Notes: a model not told the origin generated them from the letters alone. Counted from the first letter of the stretch, positions 7,549 to 16,187 are shown. The stretch is 36,260 nt of DNA from an uncultured Clostridia bacterium (GCA_934149155.1 CAKPDZ010000006.1:1-36260), one strand, 5' to 3'. Made by a program: numbers and translations.

Positions 7549-7598
7549 AGGATGTCGATTTTTGTCGAACGATTTTTTTGTTTTTTTGTAAAATATTA

Positions 7599-7627
7599 TT
7601 GACAAATAGATTAAAATGATGTAACAT
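7599..7627 (+). promoter_or_regulatory. Strong SigA-type promoter in front of a gene-free inverted-repeat element
   Basis: TTGACA, 17 bp, TAACAT. No plus-strand ORF follows; the transcript would run into the 153-nt inverted-repeat element at 7661-7813 and then antisense to walJ. Confidence 0.6.
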
Positions 7628-7660
7628 AATTTTGCAAATTGAATCAAAAAGTTTTTAATC

Positions 7661-7813
7661 TTGTAAAGGGAATAAATTTAAAATTCCCCCAATTTTATAA
7701 TAATTAATCTAAATTTGACAACATCCGATTATAAATTTAAAAATTAAACAATAGATAGGCCCCCTAAACCTAATATTATTTTTGTGTCAAAATATGTATT
7801 ATTCCCTTTACAA
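7661..7813. ncRNA. Candidate structured RNA or MITE-like element with 15-bp terminal inverted repeats
   Basis: TTGTAAAGGGAATAA (7661-7675) is the exact reverse complement of 7799-7813. Inside, a TTTGACA/TGTCAAA pair is nested and a TAGG/CCTA hairpin lies within that. Two C5 runs stand out against the AT-rich background. No ORF is present. A good promoter lies just upstream on the plus strand. I cannot match it to a known RNA family. Confidence 0.45.
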
Positions 7814-7818
7814 AACCA

Positions 7819-8607
7819 TTATATATTAATTAATTTTCCTGGCAAATCTCTACTAGCTACAGATAGATTAAAATTATTATCATTATTTGAAATTATTTCA
7901 TCTATAACTGTTCGATATGCTAATTCAGGAAAATTGCTTTCTTTGCTTAAATGACCTAACATAGCTGTAGAAAGATTACCATTTTTTAATAAGTATGAAA
8001 TTGTTTTTCCTGCCATAGTATTTGATAAATGACCGATGTCACTAGCAATACGAGTTTTTAATTTATAAGGATAAGCACAACACTTTAATACTTCAGTATC
8101 GTAATTAGATTCTAGTAGTATGAATTGACTACCTTCAAGAGTATCTACTATAGATTTAGTCATGTGCCCAATATCAGTTGCAATACTAATTTGATGTAAA
8201 GAATCTTTAGAAATATTAAATCCGCAAGGATTTGCTGCATCATGAGGGATGCTAAAAGGTTTTATTTCTAAATCATTAATAGAAAATTTTTCATTAGGTT
8301 TAAAAAATTTCTTATTTTTTTCTTTTAATTTATCTGTTTGAATTGGCATTGCATTAAAGGTTTCTTGAGTTGAGTAAACAGGGATATCAAATTTTTTGGA
8401 AAGTGTTCCCAATCCTTTTACATGATCTGAATGTTCATGTGTTACTAAGATTGCATTAATAGAAGAGGGGGCGACTTCTATAGATTGTAATCCCTCTTCT
8501 ATTTTTTTACAACTCATTCCTGCATCAATTAAAATTTTAGTGTTTTCGGTTTCTACAAATAAACTATTTCCACTACTACCACTATATAAACTACAAAAAT
8601 TTAGCAT
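7819..8607 (-). CDS. walJ: WalJ/YycJ-family metallo-beta-lactamase-fold hydrolase
   Basis: 262 residues. The metal-binding motif THEHSDH (H57, H59, D61, H62) follows ILIDAGMSCKKIEEGL, and further ligands are in IPHDA, IATDIGH and LGHLSKES. The opening NFCSLYSGSSGNSLFVE is characteristic of YycJ/WalJ proteins. These are cytoplasmic MBL-fold nucleases or phosphodiesterases linked to the WalRK cell-wall system and to DNA repair in other Firmicutes. Here walK/walR are not adjacent; the gene lies 21 bp after murA and likely shares its transcript. The ribosome site is a moderate AGAAAGAAG. The right arm of the 153-nt inverted-repeat element begins 5 bp beyond the stop. Confidence 0.88.
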   Translation of the reverse strand: MLNFCSLYSGSSGNSLFVETENTKILIDAGMSCKKIEEGLQSIEVAPSSINAILVTHEHSDHVKGLGTLSKKFDIPVYSTQETFNAMPIQTDKLKEKNKKFFKPNEKFSINDLEIKPFSIPHDAANPCGFNISKDSLHQISIATDIGHMTKSIVDTLEGSQFILLESNYDTEVLKCCAYPYKLKTRIASDIGHLSNTMAGKTISYLLKNGNLSTAMLGHLSKESNFPELAYRTVIDEIISNNDNNFNLSVASRDLPGKLINI

Positions 8608-8628
8608 ATGTATTTCTTCTTTCTAATG

Positions 8629-9888
8629 TTAATCTTTAATTCTTTCTATTTTGGCACCTAGATTTCTGAATTTTTCTTCTATGTTTTCATATCCTCTATC
8701 TATGTGCTCTAAATTGTATATTTCAGTTTTTCCTTCTGCAATTACTCCTGCAACAATTAATGCTGCTCCGGCTCTTAAATCTGATGAATATACAGGTGAA
8801 CCATATAATTTTTCAACACCTTCGAAAAAAGCTGTTTTGCCATCTGCTGTTATATTTGCTCCCATTTTGTTTAATTCATCAGTATATTGAAATCTAGATT
8901 CCCAAATATTTTCTATTATTCTACTTGTTCCATTAGCAACAGAAAGAACTACTCCCATTTGGGGTTGTAAGTCTGTAGGAAATCCAGGATATGGCTGAGT
9001 TTTTATTATGGCTTTTGATGGTCTTTCATCACACCAAACATGTATATTATCTCCTAAATCATCAACATGTCCACCAATTTCTAAAATCTTAGCTGTTATT
9101 GCTTCTAAATGCTTTGTTATACAATTTTTTATTAATATATCGCCTTTTGATGCTACAGCAGCAAGCATAAATGTACCAGCTTCTATTTGATCAGGTACTA
9201 CAGAATAAGAACCAGTACTATTAAGTTTCTTTACACCATTTATTTTTATAACATCAGTTCCAGCACCACGGATATCTGCTCCCATAGTATTTAAAAAGTT
9301 TGCAACATCTACGATATGTGGTTCTTTTGCAGCATTATCAATTATTGTTGTTCCTTCTGCTAATACGGCTGCAAGCATTATATTAATTGTAGCACCAACA
9401 GAAACAACATCCATATAAATAGATGTTCCAACTAATTTATTGGCTGTTGCTAAAATTTTTCCTTGACCAACTTCCACTTTTGCGCCTAATGCTTCAAATC
9501 CTTTTATATGTTGATCTATTGGGCGTGCACCTAATTTGCAACCACCAGGCATACCAACAGATATTTTTCCGGTTCTTCCTAACATACTTCCTAATATATA
9601 ATAAGAGGCTCTGAATTTACTTGTTAATTCTTCAGATGCATTTGTTTCTGTTATATTTCTCGTATCTATAGTAAGTTCGTTTGGTTTATTCCAAGTTATT
9701 TTTGCGCCAAGTCCTTCTAAGATTGCACATGATTTTTTTACATCACTTATATTTGGTACGTTTTCAATTGTGCATATTCCATCTATTAAAAGTGTTGCAG
9801 GTAAAATAGCTACTGCTGCATTTTTTGCACCACTTATTGTTACTTCTCCTTTTAAAGGTGTTCCTCCAGTTATAACTAATTTTTCCAA
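8629..9888 (-). CDS. murA: UDP-N-acetylglucosamine 1-carboxyvinyltransferase
   Basis: It catalyses the first committed step of peptidoglycan synthesis: enolpyruvyl transfer from PEP to UDP-GlcNAc in the cytoplasm. The 419-residue length is standard. The catalytic Cys117 sits in MPGGCKLGARPID, the fosfomycin-reactive loop, so the enzyme is of the Cys (sensitive) type. The conserved Lys22 is in SGAKNAAVAILP. PGFPTDLQPQ and the DLRAGAALIVAG segment complete the family pattern. The start is TTG 9888, supported by a perfect AAGGAGG 7 bases upstream. walJ follows on the same strand. Bacillota often carry two murA copies; I cannot tell which one this is. Confidence 0.95.
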   Translation of the reverse strand: MEKLVITGGTPLKGEVTISGAKNAAVAILPATLLIDGICTIENVPNISDVKKSCAILEGLGAKITWNKPNELTIDTRNITETNASEELTSKFRASYYILGSMLGRTGKISVGMPGGCKLGARPIDQHIKGFEALGAKVEVGQGKILATANKLVGTSIYMDVVSVGATINIMLAAVLAEGTTIIDNAAKEPHIVDVANFLNTMGADIRGAGTDVIKINGVKKLNSTGSYSVVPDQIEAGTFMLAAVASKGDILIKNCITKHLEAITAKILEIGGHVDDLGDNIHVWCDERPSKAIIKTQPYPGFPTDLQPQMGVVLSVANGTSRIIENIWESRFQYTDELNKMGANITADGKTAFFEGVEKLYGSPVYSSDLRAGAALIVAGVIAEGKTEIYNLEHIDRGYENIEEKFRNLGAKIERIKD

Positions 9889-9920
9889 CAGTATTCCTCC
9901 TTAAATTTTTCTTAAACAAA

Positions 9921-9949
9921 AATATATCATAAAAAATATAATATTACAA
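9921..9949 (-). promoter_or_regulatory. Promoter for murA-walJ
   Basis: Minus strand TTGTAA (9949-9944), 17 bp, TATATT (9926-9921), with TGA just before the -10. Confidence 0.65.
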
Positions 9950-9978
9950 CAGTTTTTGGAGAAAAACTAGGGATAAAA

Positions 9979-10647
9979 TTAGTTGCTTTTGGCAGTAAAT
10001 AATCCTTTATTAGATAAAAATTCAACTAATTTAAATTTTAATTCAATTTCTGGATTATCTTGATTAGAAATTAAGTTGTAAGATTCTTCATCTAAATTTT
10101 GTTCTAAATTAGTTTTTGCTTCATCATTAACTATTCCAGAGGAAACATCTATAAAGCATAAAGAAGGGAACATTACACACCACCAATTTTTCCCTTTAGC
10201 TTCTCCAATTTCAACTCTTAGGGCGTCATAGAATCCTGCAGGTAATGTAATATCACCATAATTTTTGGTTGGAAAGTAGAAATTATTAATATTTATTTTT
10301 ACTGGATAATTATAGCCATTTTCATGAATAGTATTTTCTGCAATTTGTTGAAAATCATCTTTGTGAGCTGTAGCGAGCGAAATTGCTTCTGCTTTTGTCG
10401 TGCAGTTACTACATATATTATTCATATAATTAAGAAGAGAGTCTCTTACTTTTAATTTTAAAGTTTGATCTTCAGTAGAGTCACTATTAGCAAGAACATG
10501 TAGTCTAAATACAGCATCTGATAAGTTATATGATACTGCAGAAACGTAGTTTTGAGCACAAATGAATGTATATAAAAATAATAGTATGGCAAGAATACTA
10601 AAGTTTTTTATTTTGGTATTTTTAATAAATTTTAAAATTTTTTTCAT
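9979..10647 (-). CDS. spoIIR: Stage II sporulation protein R
   Basis: SpoIIR is made in the forespore and secreted across the septum. It triggers SpoIIGA to cleave pro-sigma-E in the mother cell. The 222-residue protein has a signal peptide or anchor (about residues 17-38). The SpoIIR core follows: RLHVLANSDSTEDQTLKLKVRD, LPAGFYDALRVEIGEAKGKNWWCVMFPSLCF. These are strongly conserved family segments. TAGGAGGA lies 5 bases before the ATG. In Bacillus the gene is transcribed by sigma-F; I see GTATA and GG-containing elements about 60 bp upstream, but their spacing is too short to call a sigma-F promoter. It is upstream of murA on the same strand with an independent promoter in between. Confidence 0.93.
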   Translation of the reverse strand: MKKILKFIKNTKIKNFSILAILLFLYTFICAQNYVSAVSYNLSDAVFRLHVLANSDSTEDQTLKLKVRDSLLNYMNNICSNCTTKAEAISLATAHKDDFQQIAENTIHENGYNYPVKININNFYFPTKNYGDITLPAGFYDALRVEIGEAKGKNWWCVMFPSLCFIDVSSGIVNDEAKTNLEQNLDEESYNLISNQDNPEIELKFKLVEFLSNKGLFTAKSN

Positions 10648-10738
10648 GTAAATCCTCCTAAAAACATTTTTACTAAAATATATCTTTAAAATAATTATTA
10701 ACCAAAAAAAATAAAATATACATTTGTAATAAAACTAC

Positions 10739-10774
10739 TTGACAATAAAAAAAACAAATGGTAAAATTTACCAT
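10739..10774 (+). promoter_or_regulatory. SigA-type promoter with palindromic operator over the -10
   Basis: TTGACA (10739-10744), 17 bp, TAAAAT (10762-10767). The palindrome ATGGTAAA-A-TTTACCAT (10758-10774) covers the -10, a classic repressor position. Confidence 0.75.
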
Positions 10775-10800
10775 ATAAACATTCGGAAAGGATGAAATAA

Positions 10801-11244
10801 ATGGTTGTAAAGAATAAAGGGATGAAAAAAATGTATGTATTTTATGTAAGTGAATTTCATTTAGAAATGATTTTGTTACCATTTGTAAATAAAAAAATTG
10901 AAGAAAATGAAAATATAATTATTAAGACAGAATATGATTTAAAAGAAACATTACAAGTGTTATTAAGCAAAATGAATTTAAAAAAAGAAAATAAAGAAAA
11001 AATATTAAAACTAAATTGGAATAAAAATGATGAAAAAAATATAAGTGATAAATCTAATGTTATTATAGTAGGAGACAAGAAATATATTGATAATGTAAAT
11101 GACCAAATTGCAGAAAAAAACTTTGGAAATATTACTATATTAGACTGTTATAAATTAGAAGAGATAAAAGATAACATGAATAATATTGTTAGCAAGTATG
11201 ATTGTAATTTGAATACATCTGGTATAAATATACAAAAAAATTAA
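10801..11244 (+). CDS. Hypothetical cytoplasmic protein
   Basis: 147 residues, with AAAGGATG 8 bases before ATG 10801; an internal ATG at 10822 (MKKMYVFYVSEFHLE) after AAAGGG is an alternative start. I do not recognise the family. The sequence is lysine- and asparagine-rich and has no signal peptide or membrane helix. It alternates strands and helices: MYVFYVSEFHLEMILLPFV, a helical middle, then SNVIIVGDKKYIDNV and NITILDCYKLEEI. The VIIVGD and ITILDCY strands suggest a small alpha/beta fold. It has its own promoter with a palindromic operator, so expression is probably controlled. The next gene has a separate promoter. Confidence 0.65.
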   Translation: MVVKNKGMKKMYVFYVSEFHLEMILLPFVNKKIEENENIIIKTEYDLKETLQVLLSKMNLKKENKEKILKLNWNKNDEKNISDKSNVIIVGDKKYIDNVNDQIAEKNFGNITILDCYKLEEIKDNMNNIVSKYDCNLNTSGINIQKN

Positions 11245-11253
11245 TGAAAATAG

Positions 11254-11282
11254 TTGAAATATATAGAAAGTAGTGGTAGAAT
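11254..11282 (+). promoter_or_regulatory. SigA-type promoter for the UDP-sugar pyrophosphorylase gene
   Basis: TTGAAA, 17 bp, TAGAAT with TGG just before the -10. The AGTAGTGGTARAAT context recurs in the promoter at 24082. Confidence 0.7.
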
Positions 11283-11327
11283 CTAAAATATACAATAAAA
11301 ATAAGAAGTAAGAAAGGAAGTAAACAT

Positions 11328-12569
11328 ATGGAAGAGAGCTTAGAAGATATAAAAAAAATTCTAAAAAAGTATTCTCAAGAACATTTGTTAAATGAATATG
11401 AAAAATTAGATGAACTAAAACAAAAAAAATTATTAGATCAAATCGAACATATAGATTTTGAATTAATAAATAGTTTGTATAATAATACAAAAAAAGAAGT
11501 TGATGTTTCAGAAAATAAAATATCACCAATAGAATATTTAGATAAAGATAAATTAAATGGATATTATAAAGGATTCCAAGAAACAGGAGAAAGAGCTATT
11601 AGAGCTGGAAAATTAGCTGCAGTAACAATGGCTGGTGGACAAGGTACAAGACTTGGACATAATGGCCCAAAAGGAACTTTTGATATTGGTTTAGAGTCAC
11701 ACAAATCTTTATTTGAGTTATTAAGTGATTCATTAAAGGAGCAAGGCAAAAAGTACGATGTTACAATTCCATGGTTTATTATGACAAGCGAAGAAAATAA
11801 TGATGCTACAATTGATTTTTTTGCAAAGCATAGAAATTTTGGATATGAAAAAGACAAAAATCTATTTTTCTTTAAACAAGGTGAGCTACCAATGGTAGAC
11901 ACTGAAGGAAAAATATTAATAGGAGAGAATGGATTAATAAAAGAAGCAGCAGATGGTCATGGTGGTATATATGAAGCACTTGTAAAAAATGGAATGACTA
12001 AAAAAATGAGAGAATTGGGTGTTGAATGGATTTTTATTGGTGGAGTTGATAACTGTTTAGTAAAAATGGTTGATCCAATATTAATGGGAATTGCAATACA
12101 AAAACATGTAACTGCAGCTGGAAAATCTGTTGTAAAAGCAAATCCACAAGAAAAAGTTGGAGTATTTTGTAAGAAAAATGGAAGACCATCAGTTGTAGAA
12201 TATACAGAAATACCTAAGGAAATGGCAGAAGCTACAGATTCAAGAGGAGAATTGATATATGGTGAATCTCATATTTTATGTAATTTATTCAATATAAATG
12301 CTGTAGAAAGAATGGGAACAAAACCATTACCTTACCATATAGCATATAAAAAAGCAACATATATAGATAAAAATGGAAATAAAGTTGTACCAGATGGACC
12401 AAATGCATATAAATTTGAAGCATTTCTATTTGATGCGTTTGGTGAATTAGATGATATGGCTGTATTGAGAGTAAAAAGAGAAGAGGAATTTGCACCTGTA
12501 AAAAATGCTGCAGGAGTAGATAGTCCAGAAACAGCAAGAGAGCTATATAGAAAATTCTATCAATTATAA
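11328..12569 (+). CDS. UDPGP-family UTP--sugar-1-phosphate uridylyltransferase
   Basis: It transfers UMP from UTP to a sugar 1-phosphate (glucose or N-acetylglucosamine). The nucleotide-binding loop is MAGGQGTRLG (about residues 101-110), followed by GPKGTFDIGL. Other family segments are PWFIMTSEEN, FFKQGELPMVD, DGHGGIYEAL and FIGGVDNCLVKMVDP. This is the eukaryote-like UDPGP/UAP family, not GalU; the 413-residue length matches clostridial members. AAAGGAAG precedes the ATG. It lies directly before a phosphoglucomutase gene, separated by a terminator. That neighbour favours glucose 1-phosphate as substrate (inference); N-acetylglucosamine 1-phosphate remains possible. UDP-glucose would feed the UgtP-like glycolipid enzyme at 21144-22269. 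Confidence 0.88.
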   Translation: MEESLEDIKKILKKYSQEHLLNEYEKLDELKQKKLLDQIEHIDFELINSLYNNTKKEVDVSENKISPIEYLDKDKLNGYYKGFQETGERAIRAGKLAAVTMAGGQGTRLGHNGPKGTFDIGLESHKSLFELLSDSLKEQGKKYDVTIPWFIMTSEENNDATIDFFAKHRNFGYEKDKNLFFFKQGELPMVDTEGKILIGENGLIKEAADGHGGIYEALVKNGMTKKMRELGVEWIFIGGVDNCLVKMVDPILMGIAIQKHVTAAGKSVVKANPQEKVGVFCKKNGRPSVVEYTEIPKEMAEATDSRGELIYGESHILCNLFNINAVERMGTKPLPYHIAYKKATYIDKNGNKVVPDGPNAYKFEAFLFDAFGELDDMAVLRVKREEEFAPVKNAAGVDSPETARELYRKFYQL

Positions 12570-12583
12570 AGTATATAATTTTA

Positions 12584-12619
12584 AACTGCTGGTGCAAATA
12601 GACATCAGCAGTTGTTTTT
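12584..12619 (+). terminator. Intrinsic terminator after the pyrophosphorylase gene
   Basis: AACTGCTGGTG pairs with CATCAGCAGTT, followed by GTTTTT. Confidence 0.85.
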
Positions 12620-12706
12620 CTGTCAAAATGGACGTCAATTTTTGACAGATTTTAAAATATAAAATAAATTAAATGTAAAAGAGTTTCAAAAGGGACGTCT
12701 CTTTTG
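12620..12706 (+). promoter_or_regulatory. Two hairpins with identical self-complementary GACGTC loops upstream of phosphoglucomutase
   Basis: Hairpin 1: CTGTCAAAA (12620-12628) pairs with TTTTGACAG (12640-12648). Hairpin 2: CAAAAG (12687-12692) pairs with CTTTTG (12701-12706). Each loop shows GGACGTC, whose core GACGTC is self-complementary, so the loops could kiss. Hairpin 2 ends about 5 bases before the AAAGGAAG ribosome site region. Confidence 0.5.
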
Positions 12707-12726
12707 GCAAGAAAGGAAGAAATAAT

Positions 12727-14454
12727 ATGAATTACAAAGATGAATACAAAAAATGGTGTGAAGATCCAAGTTTTGATGAAGAAACAAAAAAAGAATTAAT
12801 TAGTATTAAAGATGATGAAGAAGAAATAAAAGACAGATTCTATAAAGAATTAGAATTTGGTACTGCAGGATTACGTGGAGTTATCGGAATGGGTACTAAC
12901 AGAATGAATAAATATACAGTAGGAAAAGCTACTCAAGGTTTAGCTAATTACATATTAGAGCAAGGTACACAAGATATGGGAGTTGCAATTAGTTATGATT
13001 CTAGAAGAATGTCAGATGAATTTAGTTTACAAACAGCATTAATTTTAAATGCTAATGGAATAAAAACTTATTTATTTGAAAGTTTAAGACCAGTACCAGA
13101 ATTATCATTTGCAGTAAGACAATTAAAATGTACTGCTGGAATTATGATTACAGCAAGTCATAATCCTCCAAAATATAACGGATATAAGGTTTACTGGGAC
13201 GATGGTTCTCAAATTGTTGCACCTAGAGATAAAGATATTATTAATAAAGTAAGAAGTATAGCAGATTTTAAAGAAATAAAAACAATTAGTAAAGAAGAAG
13301 CTATTGAAAAAGGATTATTTAATGTTATTGGTAAAGAAATGGATGATAAATATATAGAAACATTAAAAAGTAAAATATTAAATCCTGAAATTGTTAAAGA
13401 GCAAGGAAAAGACTTAAAAATTGTTTATACTCCTTTACATGGAACAGGTAATACAATAGCGGAAAGATTGTTAAATGAATTAGGATTTAAAAATGTTTAT
13501 GTAGTTCCAGAACAAGCTAAGCCAGATGGAAACTTCCCAACAGTTGATTATCCAAATCCAGAAGATAAAAAAGCATTTAAACTAGCATTAGAATTAGCTA
13601 AAAAAGTTGATGCTGATGTAGTTTTAGCAACAGATCCAGATGCAGATAGATTAGGAATTTATGCTAAAGATACAAAAACAGGTGAATATATGCCATACAC
13701 AGGAAATATGTCAGCGTTATTAATTGCAGAATATAGAATTTCTCAAATGAAAGAAAAGAATATTTTACCTGAAGATGGTATGTTTATTACAACAATTGTT
13801 TCATCAGATTTAGCTAAAGCAATTGCTGCAAACTATGGATTAGAGTGTATAGAAGTTTTAACTGGATTTAAAAATATAGGAGCTGTTATGAAAAAAGCTG
13901 AAGAAAATCATGATAAAACTTATGTATTTGGATTTGAAGAAAGTTATGGTTGCTTAATTGGCGATTATGCTAGAGATAAAGATGGAATTGCTGCTGTTAT
14001 GTCTTTATGCGAAGCTGCAGCATATTATAGAGCACAAGGAATTACATTATGGGATCAAATGAATAATATTTATGAAAAATATGGATATTATAAAGAAAAT
14101 CAAGTTTCAATAGTTTTAGAAGGTGCTGAAGGTGCTGAAAAGATTAAAGAGATGATGACATCTATGAGAAATAAAGATGTAGAACAAATTGGTAAATATA
14201 AAGTATTATGTTTTAAAGATGTTGATAGAGATTATGTTAAAGATATGACTACAGGGGAAGAAAGTAAAACAGGATTACCAAAATCAAATGTTTTATATTA
14301 TCAATTGGAAAATAATTCATGGTGTTGTGTTCGTCCTTCTGGTACTGAACCTAAGATTAAACTTTATTTTGGTGTTAAAGGTACTTCTGCAGGAAATGCA
14401 ACAGAAGAATTAGAATTATTAAAAGATGCTATGGTTAAAATAGTTAAAGAATAA
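12727..14454 (+). CDS. pgcA: Phospho-sugar mutase (alpha-phosphoglucomutase type)
   Basis: It interconverts glucose 6-phosphate and glucose 1-phosphate. The 575-residue length is that of the long PgcA-like branch. Motifs in order: GTAGLRGVIGMGTNRMN; the phosphoserine loop TASHNPP with Ser144; the metal-binding loop DPDADR with D303, D305 and D307. The sugar loop GFEESYG and the phosphate-binding RPSGTEPKIKLYFGV follow. AAAGGAAG lies upstream of the ATG. It sits just after the UDP-sugar pyrophosphorylase gene, so together they would supply UDP-glucose. The leader between the genes carries a terminator and two further hairpins, so expression may be set separately from the gene before it. The symbol follows the Bacillus orthologue and is by family resemblance. 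Confidence 0.9.
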   Translation: MNYKDEYKKWCEDPSFDEETKKELISIKDDEEEIKDRFYKELEFGTAGLRGVIGMGTNRMNKYTVGKATQGLANYILEQGTQDMGVAISYDSRRMSDEFSLQTALILNANGIKTYLFESLRPVPELSFAVRQLKCTAGIMITASHNPPKYNGYKVYWDDGSQIVAPRDKDIINKVRSIADFKEIKTISKEEAIEKGLFNVIGKEMDDKYIETLKSKILNPEIVKEQGKDLKIVYTPLHGTGNTIAERLLNELGFKNVYVVPEQAKPDGNFPTVDYPNPEDKKAFKLALELAKKVDADVVLATDPDADRLGIYAKDTKTGEYMPYTGNMSALLIAEYRISQMKEKNILPEDGMFITTIVSSDLAKAIAANYGLECIEVLTGFKNIGAVMKKAEENHDKTYVFGFEESYGCLIGDYARDKDGIAAVMSLCEAAAYYRAQGITLWDQMNNIYEKYGYYKENQVSIVLEGAEGAEKIKEMMTSMRNKDVEQIGKYKVLCFKDVDRDYVKDMTTGEESKTGLPKSNVLYYQLENNSWCCVRPSGTEPKIKLYFGVKGTSAGNATEELELLKDAMVKIVKE

Positions 14455-14463
14455 ATAAAATGA

Positions 14464-14490
14464 GGGCTGTCTAAAAGGATGGCCCTTTAA
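14464..14490. terminator. Bidirectional terminator between pgcA and the ttcA-like gene
   Basis: GGGCTGTC pairs with GATGGCCC (two G-T pairs) around TAAAAG; short T-runs lie on both sides. Confidence 0.7.
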
Positions 14491-14507
14491 AACAGCTTTT
14501 GATAATA

Positions 14508-15215
14508 TTATTTTTTCCAGCCTTCTAGGTTTCTTGAAATTGCACCAAATAAATTTGCTCTAACCATTGGAATATATTTTTGCCATAAAAATATTTGTTC
14601 CTTCATAGATTCTCTTTTGGTATGCTCATCCATAGGGCAGACTTTAGGCATTACTGGTTTATTATATTTTTTTACAAATCTACGAGTATCTTTTTCGCTT
14701 AATAAAATTAATGGTCTAATTAATGTTACTTTTGTTCTATCCATATAACTTTTTGGAGCAAATGTTGAGATACTTCCTGTATATAATAAATTTAATAGGA
14801 AAGTTTCTAAAACATCGTCCATATTATGCCCAAGAGCAATTTTATTACATCCTTCTCTTACAGCTACACTATTTATTATTCCTCTACGCAAATTGGCACA
14901 TAGTGAACATGGATTTTTTTCTTTTCTTACATCAAAAACAATTTCTTTTATAGAGCTATTTTCTATAAATAATGGTACTCCAATTTCATCACAATTTTTT
15001 TGCAAGAGTTCTGTATCAAAAAAGTCAAATCCGGGATTTACTGATATTGCTATTAAATCAAAATGTTTTGGATAAAATCTTTGTAATGCTTTTAATCCAT
15101 TTAATAAGGTTATTGAGTCTTTTCCTCCTGATAGACATACTGCTATTTTATCTCCTTCTTCTATCATTTGATATTCTTCTATTGCTTTTCTCATTTTACT
15201 TAATATGTGTTGCAT
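14508..15215 (-). CDS. TtcA-family tRNA thiolation ATPase
   Basis: A 235-residue N-type ATP pyrophosphatase. The PP-loop SGGKDS is at residues 29-34. The TtcA-type cysteines are C103 and C106 (CSLC), with a further C193 (KVCPMDEH). ALGHNMDDVLETFLLNLL is the conserved adenylation segment. TtcA enzymes install 2-thiocytidine at tRNA position 32 using an iron-sulfur cluster. Some Bacillota members of this subfamily have other or unknown thiolation targets, so I give no symbol. The ribosome site is AGAAAGGA. A TTGACA on the minus strand (15301-15296) could be the -35, but the -10 is weak. It is convergent with pgcA. Confidence 0.85.
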   Translation of the reverse strand: MQHILSKMRKAIEEYQMIEEGDKIAVCLSGGKDSITLLNGLKALQRFYPKHFDLIAISVNPGFDFFDTELLQKNCDEIGVPLFIENSSIKEIVFDVRKEKNPCSLCANLRRGIINSVAVREGCNKIALGHNMDDVLETFLLNLLYTGSISTFAPKSYMDRTKVTLIRPLILLSEKDTRRFVKKYNKPVMPKVCPMDEHTKRESMKEQIFLWQKYIPMVRANLFGAISRNLEGWKK

Positions 15216-15320
15216 GCTAAGTTTCCTTTCTCATATAAATTAGAAAAATGCTTGATTGGCAATTTTTCGTATGCATAAATTTATTATAACATGAATGTCA
15301 AGAGAAGAAAATGTTATTAG

Positions 15321-15349
15321 TTGTAATAATATGTCGATTATGATATACT
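15321..15349 (+). promoter_or_regulatory. SigA-type promoter for the 15414-16637 operon
   Basis: TTGTAA, 17 bp, TATACT with an extended -10 (TGA before TATACT). Confidence 0.7.
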
Positions 15350-15413
15350 AAAAAAAATCGCGAGATATACAATGACTATTATGAATAGTATAAATAGTTT
15401 TGGAGGTGAAAAT

Positions 15414-16187
15414 ATGCAATATGTTATCCAGGTAAGTGGAAATGTAGCCAATAAACAAAATAAAGCTTATGTAGTTAATTCTAGTTCAATGGATGAAGCA
15501 AAAAAGATTGCAACACAAAAATTTTGTGATGAATTTTCTACAAATACTACTGAAATATATGCAGAATCAAATAAAAGAACAGGTAAATCAATTGCAGCAT
15601 TAATTTGTATGTTTATTCCAATTATATTATCATTTGTAAAGTGGAAAAATGGACATGAAACAATAGTAATTACTCCAGACTATATTTCATGTTTATATGG
15701 AGCTTTTATTTATGGTGCATTTGTAGTTCGTTTTAAAGGAGTTCAGAGAACAGTAAGTTCGTTTATAGATATGTTATTTTGTGTTGTAATAGTTTTGTTA
15801 TTAGCATCTTTTGCAAAAACAATTTTAATAACAAAATCGATTAATGTTTTTGGTTTAACAGAAATTAATATTGATACAAATATGTTTTTAATAGTAGCAA
15901 TAGTTTTGTCTTGGCTTGGATTAAAAGCTGTTAGTTTTGTTTGCATAGGTGGTGTAGTAATAGCTGCATTTTGTAATATAACGGCATTGAATGCGGCCAT
16001 GGGAAATATATATGGACCATTATATATAATTTGTGCATTTATAGGTATTATATTATATATTTCAATTGAACCTGCTTTTATGGAAGCAATGTTTCGATTA
16101 AAAAGTATGACTGCAAAAGGATTATATAGTTTTAAGAAAGATGAGTATCAAATTAAAGAAACTAAAAACAAAAATGAAGGGGTATAA
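15414..16187 (+). CDS. Unknown multi-pass membrane protein
   Basis: 257 residues. I chose ATG 15414 because GGAGGTGA lies 6 bases upstream; an in-frame ATG at 15372 lacks a ribosome site. The first ~45 residues are soluble and look like a small strand-helix domain (MQYVIQVSGNV...SSSMDEAKKIATQKFCDEF). About five to six hydrophobic segments follow, at roughly residues 57-73, 87-101, 108-128, 143-166, 170-190 and 196-215. A charged tail ends the protein. I do not recognise the family. The next gene starts 3 bases after its stop, so they are an operon and may act together in the membrane. Confidence 0.7.
   Translation: MQYVIQVSGNVANKQNKAYVVNSSSMDEAKKIATQKFCDEFSTNTTEIYAESNKRTGKSIAALICMFIPIILSFVKWKNGHETIVITPDYISCLYGAFIYGAFVVRFKGVQRTVSSFIDMLFCVVIVLLLASFAKTILITKSINVFGLTEINIDTNMFLIVAIVLSWLGLKAVSFVCIGGVVIAAFCNITALNAAMGNIYGPLYIICAFIGIILYISIEPAFMEAMFRLKSMTAKGLYSFKKDEYQIKETKNKNEGV

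Noticed and set aside
7661..7813. 6S RNA
   Set aside because: Size and closing stem are compatible, but I do not see the central open bubble with a promoter-like arrangement clearly enough to call it.
14972..15220. Plus-strand ORFs opposite the ttcA-like gene and similar ORFs opposite murA, the pyrophosphorylase and the surface proteins
   Set aside because: They lack ribosome sites, have simple Leu/Phe/Ser-rich composition and lie opposite clearly recognised genes.
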